Source of the DNA: XYA12-FULL-58-9 sp001798605
GTDB lineage: Bacteria > Myxococcota > XYA12-FULL-58-9
Reading direction: 5' to 3'
Length of the DNA: 64,000 nt
Assembly (NCBI GenBank): GCA_036736205.1
Contig: DAINMX010000002.1
Location: 1 to 64,000 of the forward strand
A program made the translations under genes and the position numbers. Under the pieces are notes generated by a model, which was not told where the DNA came from, did no database searches, and was given only the letters and a program-made list of their open reading frames with translations. This document shows, in pieces, positions 53,979 through 63,200 of the stretch. Numbering within the stretch: position 1 is the stretch's first letter; each line of letters opens with the position of its first letter.

Positions 53979-56537
53979 TCAGGCGGATGTGAGAGGCAAT
54001 GCACAATTTTCAGAATTGCGGGTCGTCCGGAACCAATCCTCCAAAGCAAGGAAGCTCTCGACGACCTCCGGATCGAACTGCCCTCCCGAGTGGCGAACAA
54101 TCTCTTTCATTGCAGCACTGTGTGACAATCCCTGGCGATAGGGCCGATCAGAAGTCATGGCATCGTATGTGTCCGCCACCGCCATCACGCGCGCGCCAAT
54201 CGGGATGTCCACCTTGCGCAAACCGTCCGGATATCCGGTACCGTCGTAACGCTCATGATGCGCTCGCACCGCCGGTGCCACGGCACCGATCTCTGAGATC
54301 TGTTGCACGATCTCTGCCCCCTTGGCGGAGTGCATCTTGATCAACGCGAACTCCTCCGACGTGAGCTTCCCAGGCTTGTGCAAAACCGTCTCGGGAACAC
54401 CGATCTTGCCGACGTCGTGCAGAAGGGCCGCGAGCTCCAGATCCCGCAAATCTCGCTCCCCAAAATTCATCCTGCGAGCCAGGGCCATTGCGTACTCGGT
54501 CACGCGCACGGAATGGTTGCGGGTGTACTGATCCTTGGCTTCAAGGGCCGATATTAGACAACGCACGGTCGACAAGAACAACGACCGTTGCCTGTCCACC
54601 AAATCGTCAGCACGAGCCTTGAGATTGCGATTGAGCCGAACCAGATCGGCCTCGGCTTTGCGCATGCGTAGCAATGAACGCACCCTTGCCAGCAGCTCCG
54701 GCGGGTCGAAGGGTTTGGGGAGATAGTCGTCAGCGCCGGAGTCGATGCCCTGGGTGATCCCCTCCGGTCCTGCCCGGGCAGTTACAAGAATCACGGGAAT
54801 TTGCCTGGTTTCTTCGCTCTCCTTGATGCGTTTGCACAACTCATGCCCATCCATGCCTGGCATCATGACGTCACTGATTACCAAATCGGCCACCTCGTTG
54901 CGGACCAGGGCGAGACCGCTCTCTGCCGAGGACTCGGTAACGATGTTGTATTCGTCCTGCAACAAAAAACGCATCAATTGCAAAACATCAGGGTTGTCAT
55001 CGATGACCAACAGGGTGTGCTCATGAACTCGGGTGTTAGCATCGGTGCCGGAGATCGAAGATGCGGGCTCACGCCCACGTCGCTCGAAGCCAGCGAGTTG
55101 CAGTGAAGGGATTCCTCGCACGACGTCTCGGAGTTTCTCGGTTTCGCATGCCCCCTCACGCCGGTCGACGGCAACCTCGCGGTTACGACTTCGACGCTCC
55201 CGCACTTCGTCGGCAATGTGCGCCTCCCCTGCTTGGAACTGAACAATGAAGCTGGCACCTTCTCCGAGCTTGCTGTCGGCCCACACCTGACCGCCGTGGA
55301 GCTCGACAATCTCTTTGACCAAGCTAAGCCCAATGCCCGTGCCGTCGTGACGTCGGCTCTTTGATCCGTCCACCTGGGCAAACCTGTCAAAAATAATCTT
55401 CAGCATGCCCTCTGGAATGCCTTCGCCATTGTCCCTCACCTCGACCCGGGGTCCGTCCGCACTTTTCGCGACGACAACGCGCACTTCTCCCCCGGCCGGG
55501 GTGAACTTGAGGGCGTTCGAGAGGAGGTTCAAAACAACCTTGTCGAGCTGCTCGGTGTCACCAAAGACTTCGATCTCCGTTGCAGAACAATCCAAGCGCA
55601 GCGCGACCCGTCGTTCCACAGCCAACGGCCGGACCGCCTCCACGATGTTCCGACAAAACGCCACGAGGTCGAAGGGCGACACGCGAATACGGGTCTTGCC
55701 TTCCTCGAGCTTCGTCAGATCAAGAAGATCGTTAATGAGCTTGAGAAGTTTCAGACCATTGCGCTGCATCGCGGTGAGGTGCTCTCGCATCTGCGTAGAC
55801 AATGCAACGCCCGTTCCGTGAAGCATGGCACCGAGCGGCGCGAGTAGAAGAGTCAGAGGTGTCCTGAGCTCGTGGTTGACATTGGCGAAGAACTGGGTCT
55901 TGAGCTCGTCGAGGCTCACCAACCGTTGATTGCTCTGCTCGAGCTCCTTGGCCGTTTCCTCGAGCCGCGTCCGAACGCGCAAGGCACGACAGCGCACATT
56001 GTACATCAGATGAGATGCGATGACGCAGACGGCGATGATGCTTCCGAGAAAGAACGTATTGTTGACGACCACCCGCCATTGCAGAACACCGCGATCTATC
56101 GCCCACACCGATGGCACAATGTAGCTCAAAAAGATCACCGCGGAGACAATGAGGGTCTCGCGAGCGCCCCAGGGCAAAACGGCGAGCATGCAAATGATGA
56201 TGAGCGTAAATCCTTGGTAGTAGCTGCTCATGAATCCGCCAAGCAATTGCACCATTAGAGCAATCCCCAGCGCATCGAGAATCATCACCGCCATGCCGCA
56301 GTAGCGAGCGACTTGCTGTGTTTTGTTGAAGTGAAGCACGGCCAGAACGGCGACATTGCTGATCACTACGGCCAAACGCACCAGGAGAAACGGGCCCAAC
56401 CACTCTGGCGCAATGACAGCATCAAGAATGCCAAACGACGGATAAAAGAGAATGCTCAGTTGGGTGGCGATCGTCACGCGCCCGTGCAGATCGTATTCTC
56501 GATCGAATTGACGACTGAAATCGGATGATTCGGTCAT
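53979..56537 (-). CDS. Hybrid histidine kinase-receiver-HD-GYP protein (RpfC/RpfG-like fusion)
   Basis: 852 residues. Five or six membrane helices span about 25-180. A kinase follows: DHp with NHELRTPL (His222), and ATPase with N-box NLLSNALKF, DNGEGIP and GTGIGLSLVKEI. A receiver (about 508-625) has DDNPD, acceptor Asp556 in ISDVMMP and Lys608 in LPKPF. The HD-GYP c-di-GMP phosphodiesterase (about 650-840) keeps the HD pair LLHDVGKIG (His707, Asp708) and HHERYDGTGYP. In Xanthomonas, RpfC and RpfG are separate proteins that sense the fatty-acid signal DSF and degrade c-di-GMP; here all parts are one chain. Its ATG overlaps the stop of the upstream gene by ATGA. Confidence 0.95.
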   Translation of the reverse strand: MTESSDFSRQFDREYDLHGRVTIATQLSILFYPSFGILDAVIAPEWLGPFLLVRLAVVISNVAVLAVLHFNKTQQVARYCGMAVMILDALGIALMVQLLGGFMSSYYQGFTLIIICMLAVLPWGARETLIVSAVIFLSYIVPSVWAIDRGVLQWRVVVNNTFFLGSIIAVCVIASHLMYNVRCRALRVRTRLEETAKELEQSNQRLVSLDELKTQFFANVNHELRTPLTLLLAPLGAMLHGTGVALSTQMREHLTAMQRNGLKLLKLINDLLDLTKLEEGKTRIRVSPFDLVAFCRNIVEAVRPLAVERRVALRLDCSATEIEVFGDTEQLDKVVLNLLSNALKFTPAGGEVRVVVAKSADGPRVEVRDNGEGIPEGMLKIIFDRFAQVDGSKSRRHDGTGIGLSLVKEIVELHGGQVWADSKLGEGASFIVQFQAGEAHIADEVRERRSRNREVAVDRREGACETEKLRDVVRGIPSLQLAGFERRGREPASSISGTDANTRVHEHTLLVIDDNPDVLQLMRFLLQDEYNIVTESSAESGLALVRNEVADLVISDVMMPGMDGHELCKRIKESEETRQIPVILVTARAGPEGITQGIDSGADDYLPKPFDPPELLARVRSLLRMRKAEADLVRLNRNLKARADDLVDRQRSLFLSTVRCLISALEAKDQYTRNHSVRVTEYAMALARRMNFGERDLRDLELAALLHDVGKIGVPETVLHKPGKLTSEEFALIKMHSAKGAEIVQQISEIGAVAPAVRAHHERYDGTGYPDGLRKVDIPIGARVMAVADTYDAMTSDRPYRQGLSHSAAMKEIVRHSGGQFDPEVVESFLALEDWFRTTRNSENCALPLTSA

Positions 56538-59500
56538 GCGCCCTCTCTTGGGGTTGCAACACAGACATAGCCTTGGGCCGGCGAGCCAAAGGAATCGACA
56601 GTGGAAATGACATCGTAGCCGGCATCATCCAACAGGGCCTGCAGGCGTGCCTGCTCAAAGAACTCGAAGGCACCGGCCTCACCAAGCTCCACCAACGCCT
56701 GCGCGTCGTTGAGAAAACTGCGAATCGACTTCAGCACGAAAGAGCGGCTCCAACCATCGGGTAGGTCATCGTCGCCCATGCCCTCAATCTTCTCCGCCAA
56801 CCGAGTGAACAAACCCGACGCATCGGCATCTGGGTAGAGCGTCGACAACACCAAACGCCCGCCCGGTGCGAGAACACGACGCAACTCGATGAGAGTTTCC
56901 ACCGGGTTGAAGACATAGGAGAGAACGAGGCTCATCAGAATCTTGTCGTATGCTCCTGATGCGAACGGTAACCTCAAACCACCCTCCTTGTCGGGCGAGA
57001 ACCGGAGGGTTCGATATTTGCGCGGAGCTTCCCCAAGGCCTACGTAACGACTGGCAGCATTGAGATCGAGTACAGTCCGCACCGCCGAGAGCCCAAACTG
57101 CCGTTTGAGCCAGGACTCGTCCTTTGCCGTCACCGCCGCGCCCCGGATGATCGCATGCAAGCGCTGCGAGTAGTTGTCTGCGATCTCATGGATGGCGCTC
57201 ACAGTGATGCCTTCAATCTTGTCGCCTAGCGACGTCACACTGTGAAGCTCACCGCACAGGAAGCGGGTGATGGGAAGGTAGCGATTCATTTCAATATCAA
57301 CGCACGAGGTACTGAAGACTCCAGAATAGGACGCCGCATCCAAACGCGTGCTGAGCTTCCTTGAAGCCTGATGTAACGCCTCGGGGATCAAATCGCCGAG
57401 GCATATTTCCTGGGGCAGAACGCTGTCACCGTCGAGCAGATGGTCGACAAAATTTCCCGTTCCACCACCGAGATCCAAAAACCTGTCCGTCGGTCGCAGC
57501 TCGAGCTGCTGCTCCTGATCGCGCATCAGAATTTTGTAGTCGTCTGCGAGCATCAAGACATCGAAACCGATGAGATCCTCTTCGCCGACGAGATAGCGAC
57601 GCCAGTAGTCTTCGCGCTTTCCTTCGGTGCGCACCGGTAGGCGTTCCCGTTCAGCTCGGCGTACATATTCGAGATCCTCGGGCGCGGGGATGACAGCCTC
57701 CGCTTCCGCGTTGTTGCTCGACTTGAACACGGCGGAGGCAATGGTGCCAAAGAGTTTGAGGGCTTGCTCCGATGTGCGCGCATTGTGCCCCAAGGGTAGA
57801 GAGATGAGCTCCCTGGGTGCCTTCGCATCGACCCCCATGACATCGCGAATGAAGTCGTGGCGTACCCAATGGTCGTGCTCGCCATAGATCCAGGTAATGG
57901 GAATGTCGATCAATCCCATGTCCGCGCGAGCTTGGTCGAGGGTGGCAACACGATTGGCGATGCCGTCGGCCATGTATTTGTCGACATTCACAAGGTTGCC
58001 GAGCACAGAGATCAAGCCCATTTGCATGCCCAGTTGGTGCTGCTCCAACAGGTCGAGACCGCAGTTGACACGACTGAGCAAATACCGAAGCTCGGGTGTC
58101 CCCATGCAAGGAATCCAATAATCGATCCGTTGCCGTTGTTGCTCATTGCGAAGCATCAATCGCGACTCCAATGACGACAAGGAAAACGAAACCAAAGTCA
58201 CGTGGCTCGCTTTCAACCGCGGATTCGCGTCAAGCCAATCCAATGTCGCTATGGTGTCGTCGGCACCCTGGCTGATGCATGCGTGGATCATCTCGTAGGG
58301 AGGCTCGGCAGCATCGGCCTCCTTGAAAGACTCCCCTTTTCGGCGCACACCGTCCCACCGAAGCACGGCAACCGGTTTACCCATGCGCGCAAAGGTGGAC
58401 ACCACAGTCATCGCGAGAGCAAAAAGGGTTTCTTTTGTTTTGCCAAAGGCTGGCGGCACGAGAACGACCGGAACAGCCTCATCTCCCAGCGGCATCGAGG
58501 TGTTGAGAAGTGCGACAATCTCCTCTCCGCGGTTGTTTTCAAAGCGGACAACGTCTGGCTCCTTGCGGACAGAATCACCGGCAGGCGCGCCATTGGCCAA
58601 CGATCGCTGCCGCGGTTTCTCCGTGGCGGCCGCCATGACGAACCGCGGTGGCTCAATGATTCGCAGACTCCTGCGCCCTAGGCCGAATTGCACCCCGACC
58701 CGCAGGCCGCCTTTAACCTTTGCCACGTGTCGCACTTCACCCCGGTCCTCGTGTACCAATTCTTCACCACGCATGATGCGAATCGATTCGAGAGGGGTCC
58801 CAGCAAGCAACAACGGCCCATCCCCCGCCGTGATGAACCCAACGCCCCGCTCAGTCCTATCGATGACGTCGCCATGCAACTCGACGCAGAATGGCTCAGG
58901 CAAGGGAATTCGCACCTGCAGCTCGGTCTCGTCCGGGCCGCGCTGGGCTGCCCGCTTCTCCGAGTAGAACATAACGCGGGGATAGAGACACACCATGCTC
59001 GTGCCGTCCTCAGCGATGCGAACGACCATGGTCTCGAAATTGTAGGTGGTGTGGCCCATGTTGAAAGAGATGAAGACTGTCTCGGAAGTCAGAAACTCGA
59101 TGGACAGAGCTTCACCAGCAAGAATGACTTCGTTGTCGACAATGAGGTCTATCAATGCCAATGGGACAGCAGAGCGCGACTCCGAATGCAGCGCCGCGGC
59201 TTCAATCCGTTTGGAGGCGACCTCGCGCAACAACTCGGAGATTCGCGTAGGATCTGAGAATGCTATCATCTCCGAAGTCTTGAGAAACGGATAGCGCCTT
59301 TGTAGCTCCACCAAATCACGCAGAGTGACATGATCGGCCAAGAACCGGGTGATCGCGGTGCGTGTGTCGTCGCCGATGGTCTCGAAACGAATTCCCACAC
59401 CGCCGTTTCGCGTGTCCACCCGCGCCACGCTCCCCATGATTGAGAAGTGTTTGCCATCGGGAAGAGAGAGTTCAAAGGGCACGGTGGAGCCCTCACGTAG

Positions 59501-60028
59501 ATAAGCTGGGGTCTGCAGGAACAGACCGTCAGGGCTCATGTTGGTGATTCGGCCGCCCGCGACCCGAGCACCGGTGATCTTGAGATCATTGATGCCCGGC
59601 AGCTCAACCCGCATATTGGTACGTTTGTCGGCGAGTTTGCGCGCAAGAAGTACATTCACGCGATGTAGCAAATCGCCGGGCACAAAGGGTTTGGTGTAGA
59701 AGTAATCGATTCGCCCGACATTGATGGACGAAATGACGTCCTCGGGGTCGGTGAATGCTGTCAACAGTATTTTGACAATACGTTCGGCATCGTCCCGAGT
59801 TTCGTGGACAGCACGCAAGAACTCGATACCACTCATGCGCGGCATTCGCTGATCTGCAATGATGACGTCGACGCGAGGGAGCTCCCCTAGCTTTTCCAAC
59901 GCCTCCAAACCATCGGCAGCGCGGTGAAACTCAAACTCGCGATGAAACAGCCGCTGCAATGCATCCAGGTTGTCGCCTTCGTCATCCACTGCGAGAATGA
60001 CGCCTCTTTTGTCCTGTTGAGCAGAAAT
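56534..60028 (-). CDS. Receiver-PilZ-LuxD-like acyltransferase-SAM methyltransferase fusion
   Basis: 1164 residues if started at ATT 60028. A later GTG at 59989 would delete the receiver's first strand. Receiver: AVDDE (Asp15-Asp16), Asp59 in IIADQRMP, Lys113 in FYTKPF. PilZ 1 (about 135-235) has RTNMR and NMSPDG, the canonical c-di-GMP-binding residues; a second PilZ-like unit (about 355-460) has DRTERG. An alpha/beta hydrolase (about 490-775) resembles LuxD, with Ser616 (SFSLSS), Asp719 (EHDHWV) and His748 (LGHNAR). A UbiE-like methyltransferase (about 840-1065) has FLDLGGGTGNF and LAPGGRLVLS. It is the first gene of the operon with the RpfC/G-like fusion. Product unknown; a fatty-acyl-derived methylated signal is my inference. 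Confidence 0.9.
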   Translation of the reverse strand: MSAQQDKRGVILAVDDEGDNLDALQRLFHREFEFHRAADGLEALEKLGELPRVDVIIADQRMPRMSGIEFLRAVHETRDDAERIVKILLTAFTDPEDVISSINVGRIDYFYTKPFVPGDLLHRVNVLLARKLADKRTNMRVELPGINDLKITGARVAGGRITNMSPDGLFLQTPAYLREGSTVPFELSLPDGKHFSIMGSVARVDTRNGGVGIRFETIGDDTRTAITRFLADHVTLRDLVELQRRYPFLKTSEMIAFSDPTRISELLREVASKRIEAAALHSESRSAVPLALIDLIVDNEVILAGEALSIEFLTSETVFISFNMGHTTYNFETMVVRIAEDGTSMVCLYPRVMFYSEKRAAQRGPDETELQVRIPLPEPFCVELHGDVIDRTERGVGFITAGDGPLLLAGTPLESIRIMRGEELVHEDRGEVRHVAKVKGGLRVGVQFGLGRRSLRIIEPPRFVMAAATEKPRQRSLANGAPAGDSVRKEPDVVRFENNRGEEIVALLNTSMPLGDEAVPVVLVPPAFGKTKETLFALAMTVVSTFARMGKPVAVLRWDGVRRKGESFKEADAAEPPYEMIHACISQGADDTIATLDWLDANPRLKASHVTLVSFSLSSLESRLMLRNEQQRQRIDYWIPCMGTPELRYLLSRVNCGLDLLEQHQLGMQMGLISVLGNLVNVDKYMADGIANRVATLDQARADMGLIDIPITWIYGEHDHWVRHDFIRDVMGVDAKAPRELISLPLGHNARTSEQALKLFGTIASAVFKSSNNAEAEAVIPAPEDLEYVRRAERERLPVRTEGKREDYWRRYLVGEEDLIGFDVLMLADDYKILMRDQEQQLELRPTDRFLDLGGGTGNFVDHLLDGDSVLPQEICLGDLIPEALHQASRKLSTRLDAASYSGVFSTSCVDIEMNRYLPITRFLCGELHSVTSLGDKIEGITVSAIHEIADNYSQRLHAIIRGAAVTAKDESWLKRQFGLSAVRTVLDLNAASRYVGLGEAPRKYRTLRFSPDKEGGLRLPFASGAYDKILMSLVLSYVFNPVETLIELRRVLAPGGRLVLSTLYPDADASGLFTRLAEKIEGMGDDDLPDGWSRSFVLKSIRSFLNDAQALVELGEAGAFEFFEQARLQALLDDAGYDVISTVDSFGSPAQGYVCVATPREGA

Positions 60029-60040
60029 CGTGATTCCTCC
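60026..60040 (-). promoter_or_regulatory. Shine-Dalgarno and ATT start codon of the fusion gene
   Basis: On the minus strand GGAGGA (60040-60035) is followed after 6 nt by ATT (60028-60026), in frame with the receiver. No ATG, GTG or TTG exists in frame between the GGAGGA and GTG 59989, which lies inside conserved strand one (VILAVDDE). ATT initiation, as in infC, best explains this arrangement. Confidence 0.65.
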
Positions 60041-60179
60041 GGTTAAGGTGAACGGTGCAAGACTCCAAACGGTCTGACATCAGCATCACCCCGCAATCCT
60101 ATGCCGAAAATTGATCGCTTGAAAATTTGATGCAAGGTTTGCGGATCGGACAAAAACCCAGATATTCTGGAAGGATGCT

Positions 60180-60208
60180 TTGCCAGACCGATACGAATTC
60201 GATACCAT
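60180..60208 (+). promoter_or_regulatory. Candidate promoter of the tamB-like gene
   Basis: TTGCCA at 60180-60185 and TACCAT at 60203-60208 are 17 nt apart, putting the transcript start about 6 nt before GTG 60220. This again suggests a very short leader, as at ftsE. Motif match only; the 191-nt divergent region must also drive the minus-strand signalling operon. Confidence 0.35.
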
Positions 60209-60219
60209 ACTAGGTTACT

Positions 60220-63200
60220 GTGTGGCGCAAATTGTTCATCATAGCGGCAATCATCTGCTGCATAGTCGCGGGAGCCGTCATTGCTCTCAAGAGTCGACGA
60301 GTCGCCGACAACCTCAAGGCCTACCTCGTCCGCCAGGCACACGACCAATTTGGCGTCACCTTGGCGATGGCAGATCTCGAGGTGGAGCTACTGCCCCCCG
60401 GCATCAGCGTGAACCAAGTCATTGTCCAGCAAGCCGATTCTGTTGAGCCGTGGATTACCTTGCATCGGGGGCGTTTGCTCGTGCGTCCTTGGCCTTCGGC
60501 TGCTGGCGCTTTTGTCATACACAATCTCGAGCTCGACGGATTGCGTGGCGACATTGACCTGCGGGGTAGGGATGACCTCCTCCGACCCGGCGGTAACGCC
60601 CGATCTCACATGGCAGTCGACATACGCGAGCTCTCGGTGTGGAACACATTTGCAAGCCTGCGCACGGACGACTTTGACATCACTATCGAACGGGGAGACT
60701 GCCGGATGCGCCCCTCATTGGCGGGGCGGCAGATCGAGGTTCGGGTTGGCAACGCCATTCTCAGACGTGATGATCACCCCGTCAGCTTCGAGCTACAGAC
60801 CCGTGGCCTGCTGCGCGGCTCCGTCGATCGGCCCGAACGACTGGAGATTGTACGAGGTCTCTTGGCCCTCAGAGGTGTAACGCTAAGCGCCACAGGCGGT
60901 GTTTCCCTCACAGGTTCCCAATCCCTTGACGCGGTTATCGAAGCCCACGCACCTCTGGGATTGGTCAACCAGCTCACCACCGAAGCCCCGCAGATGGGTG
61001 GCAACGCCGAGATAAGGATCGAGGTGAGCGGATCGACATCTGCCCCCAAGAGTCGCGTACACCTTCTGCTGACCGATCTGGTGGTTGAGCGCAAACCCCT
61101 TGGCACCGTGGAGATTGACGCCACCCACACCCCGGAGCGAATCGCCTTCGATTCCGTTCGTGTCAGCCACCCCATTGCCGGATCTGTTACCGGCAGCGGT
61201 GTTCTTAACCTCGATGAGAGTCTGTCGCTCGAGCTCAACGCTCGCCTTCACAGCGCGTCGTTGCCCCACGTCCTCGACCTCGCGGATATGCCCGATACCT
61301 GGGTGCCGGTGTACCTCAACGCTGACGTTCAGGGCAGCGGCAGCTTCAATCCATTTCGGTTGAATCTCGAGTTGGGTGGCACGGTCGAACGCTTCGCGGT
61401 TCTCAACGACAGCTATCGCAATCCTGACGCTGTGCGCCTGATGTCGATCCCTGAGGTCGGCATCGAAGGAAGTTTTTACATCACTCGGCGGGCCATAACT
61501 TTCGATCACATAGCGCTCTCCCGCAATGAGAGCATCCTACACGTAGAAGGTCCTATCTACTTTGACGCGTCCAAAGGCATTGATTTGCGCGCCTGGACCG
61601 AACACATCCAAATGGCCGACATTGGCGCCATCGCGTCGGTGGAGTACGAAGGAAAGGGAGCGCTGGCCGCCACAATCCAAGGTCCGCTCATCGGTGCCCC
61701 CATCATCTCGGCGACGCTTGAGCTCGACGACTTCGCTGTTCAAGGTTTTTTCCTCGGTGATATTAAGAGCACCCTGGTATTTAGCGATCCCAACCTCACC
61801 ATCGGTCGAGCCACTGTCAAACGCAACGAGGGCACCGTAGAAGCCTCCGGTGCCTTCAATTTCGCAACCGAGATGCCCCGTGTCCACGGTGAATTTGCAA
61901 TCAAGAACATCAACATCAGCGACGTTCTTGAAACCCTGGAGGTCGACGAGAGCATCTCGCAACGCTTTCACGCGCGCGTGGACGGCTCAGTCTCACTCTC
62001 AGGGCCCGTGACTCGACCGGCGGGACTGGTGGCCGTGTCTGGTCCCGACCTGCGCATCAACAACATTCATCTCGGCCGCCTTGCCGTGCATGGTGGATTC
62101 TTTCGCGGCAATGAAAACATTTGGAGTGAGTTTCAAATCGAGCCCAAAAAGGGCAAGCTCGACGGGCGCGTCGCCTGGCTAAACGACGATACCCTGGAAA
62201 TCAGCGGCGATGCCGTCTCTGTCCCACTGGCACTTGCCCAACCATTCTTTGGCAACCCGGAAATAGAGGGTCGTCTAACCGGCAAGGTGAGCTTGCACGG
62301 CCCCAACACTGCGCTCTCGGGCACCATTGATGCCAACGTCGCAGGTTTGGTCGTCTCTGGGGTGCGCCTCGAAACCGCAAGCCTCGGTGCTACACTCGAG
62401 CGGGGCAAGATGAAGGTGACTGGCACAACCCTGGGCAACACATCCCGCGTCGATGCCACCATCGCACTTGGTGAGAAGCTGCCCTTCACCGCCACCGCAA
62501 CCTATCAACGCCTCGAGCTCGGCCGCCTCATCGACTTGCCTGCAAATCTCAACATCGTGACCACTGGCACCATGTTCGCCCAAGGAGACATGACCGATCC
62601 GGAGAACGTCATCGCCGATCTTCACGTCGAGGCCGCCGTGTTTGAATACGATGATCTCGAGCTGCGCTCCTTGCGACCGATCCGGCTCGAATACGCTGGC
62701 GGCCTCGTCCGTATCGAAGACATGATCATTTCCGGCAACGGCCTGCAGCTAAGCGCTGCTGGGCACCTCTATTCAAAGGAAGGTGTCAACCTGCAGATTC
62801 TAGGCGTGGGTGACCTCAGGCCCTCGATTCGTAGATCTGCCAACCTCGATTGGTTGCGCGGCCGATTTGACGTCGGTGGCCGCATCACCGGACAATACTC
62901 ATCCCCAAAGGTAACAGGTAACGCCAGTCTGTCGGATGCCGCTTTGCGACTGCCGGGAACTGGGCAGATTCTCGAGAAGATCAACACGAAGTTGGTTTTC
63001 TCGGGACGCACCGTCACCGTCGAAACCGGCTCGGCGATACTCGGTGGTGGAACTGTGCGCTTCGCGGGCAGCGGCCTTTTGCCGGTTGATGGCGAGAGTC
63101 AGCTAAACCTGCGTGCCGATCTCGACTCAGTCACCTTGTACCCGATGTTGGAAGTCCAGACGGTGGTGTCGGGCAACCTGAACCTCATCGGGCCCCTAGA

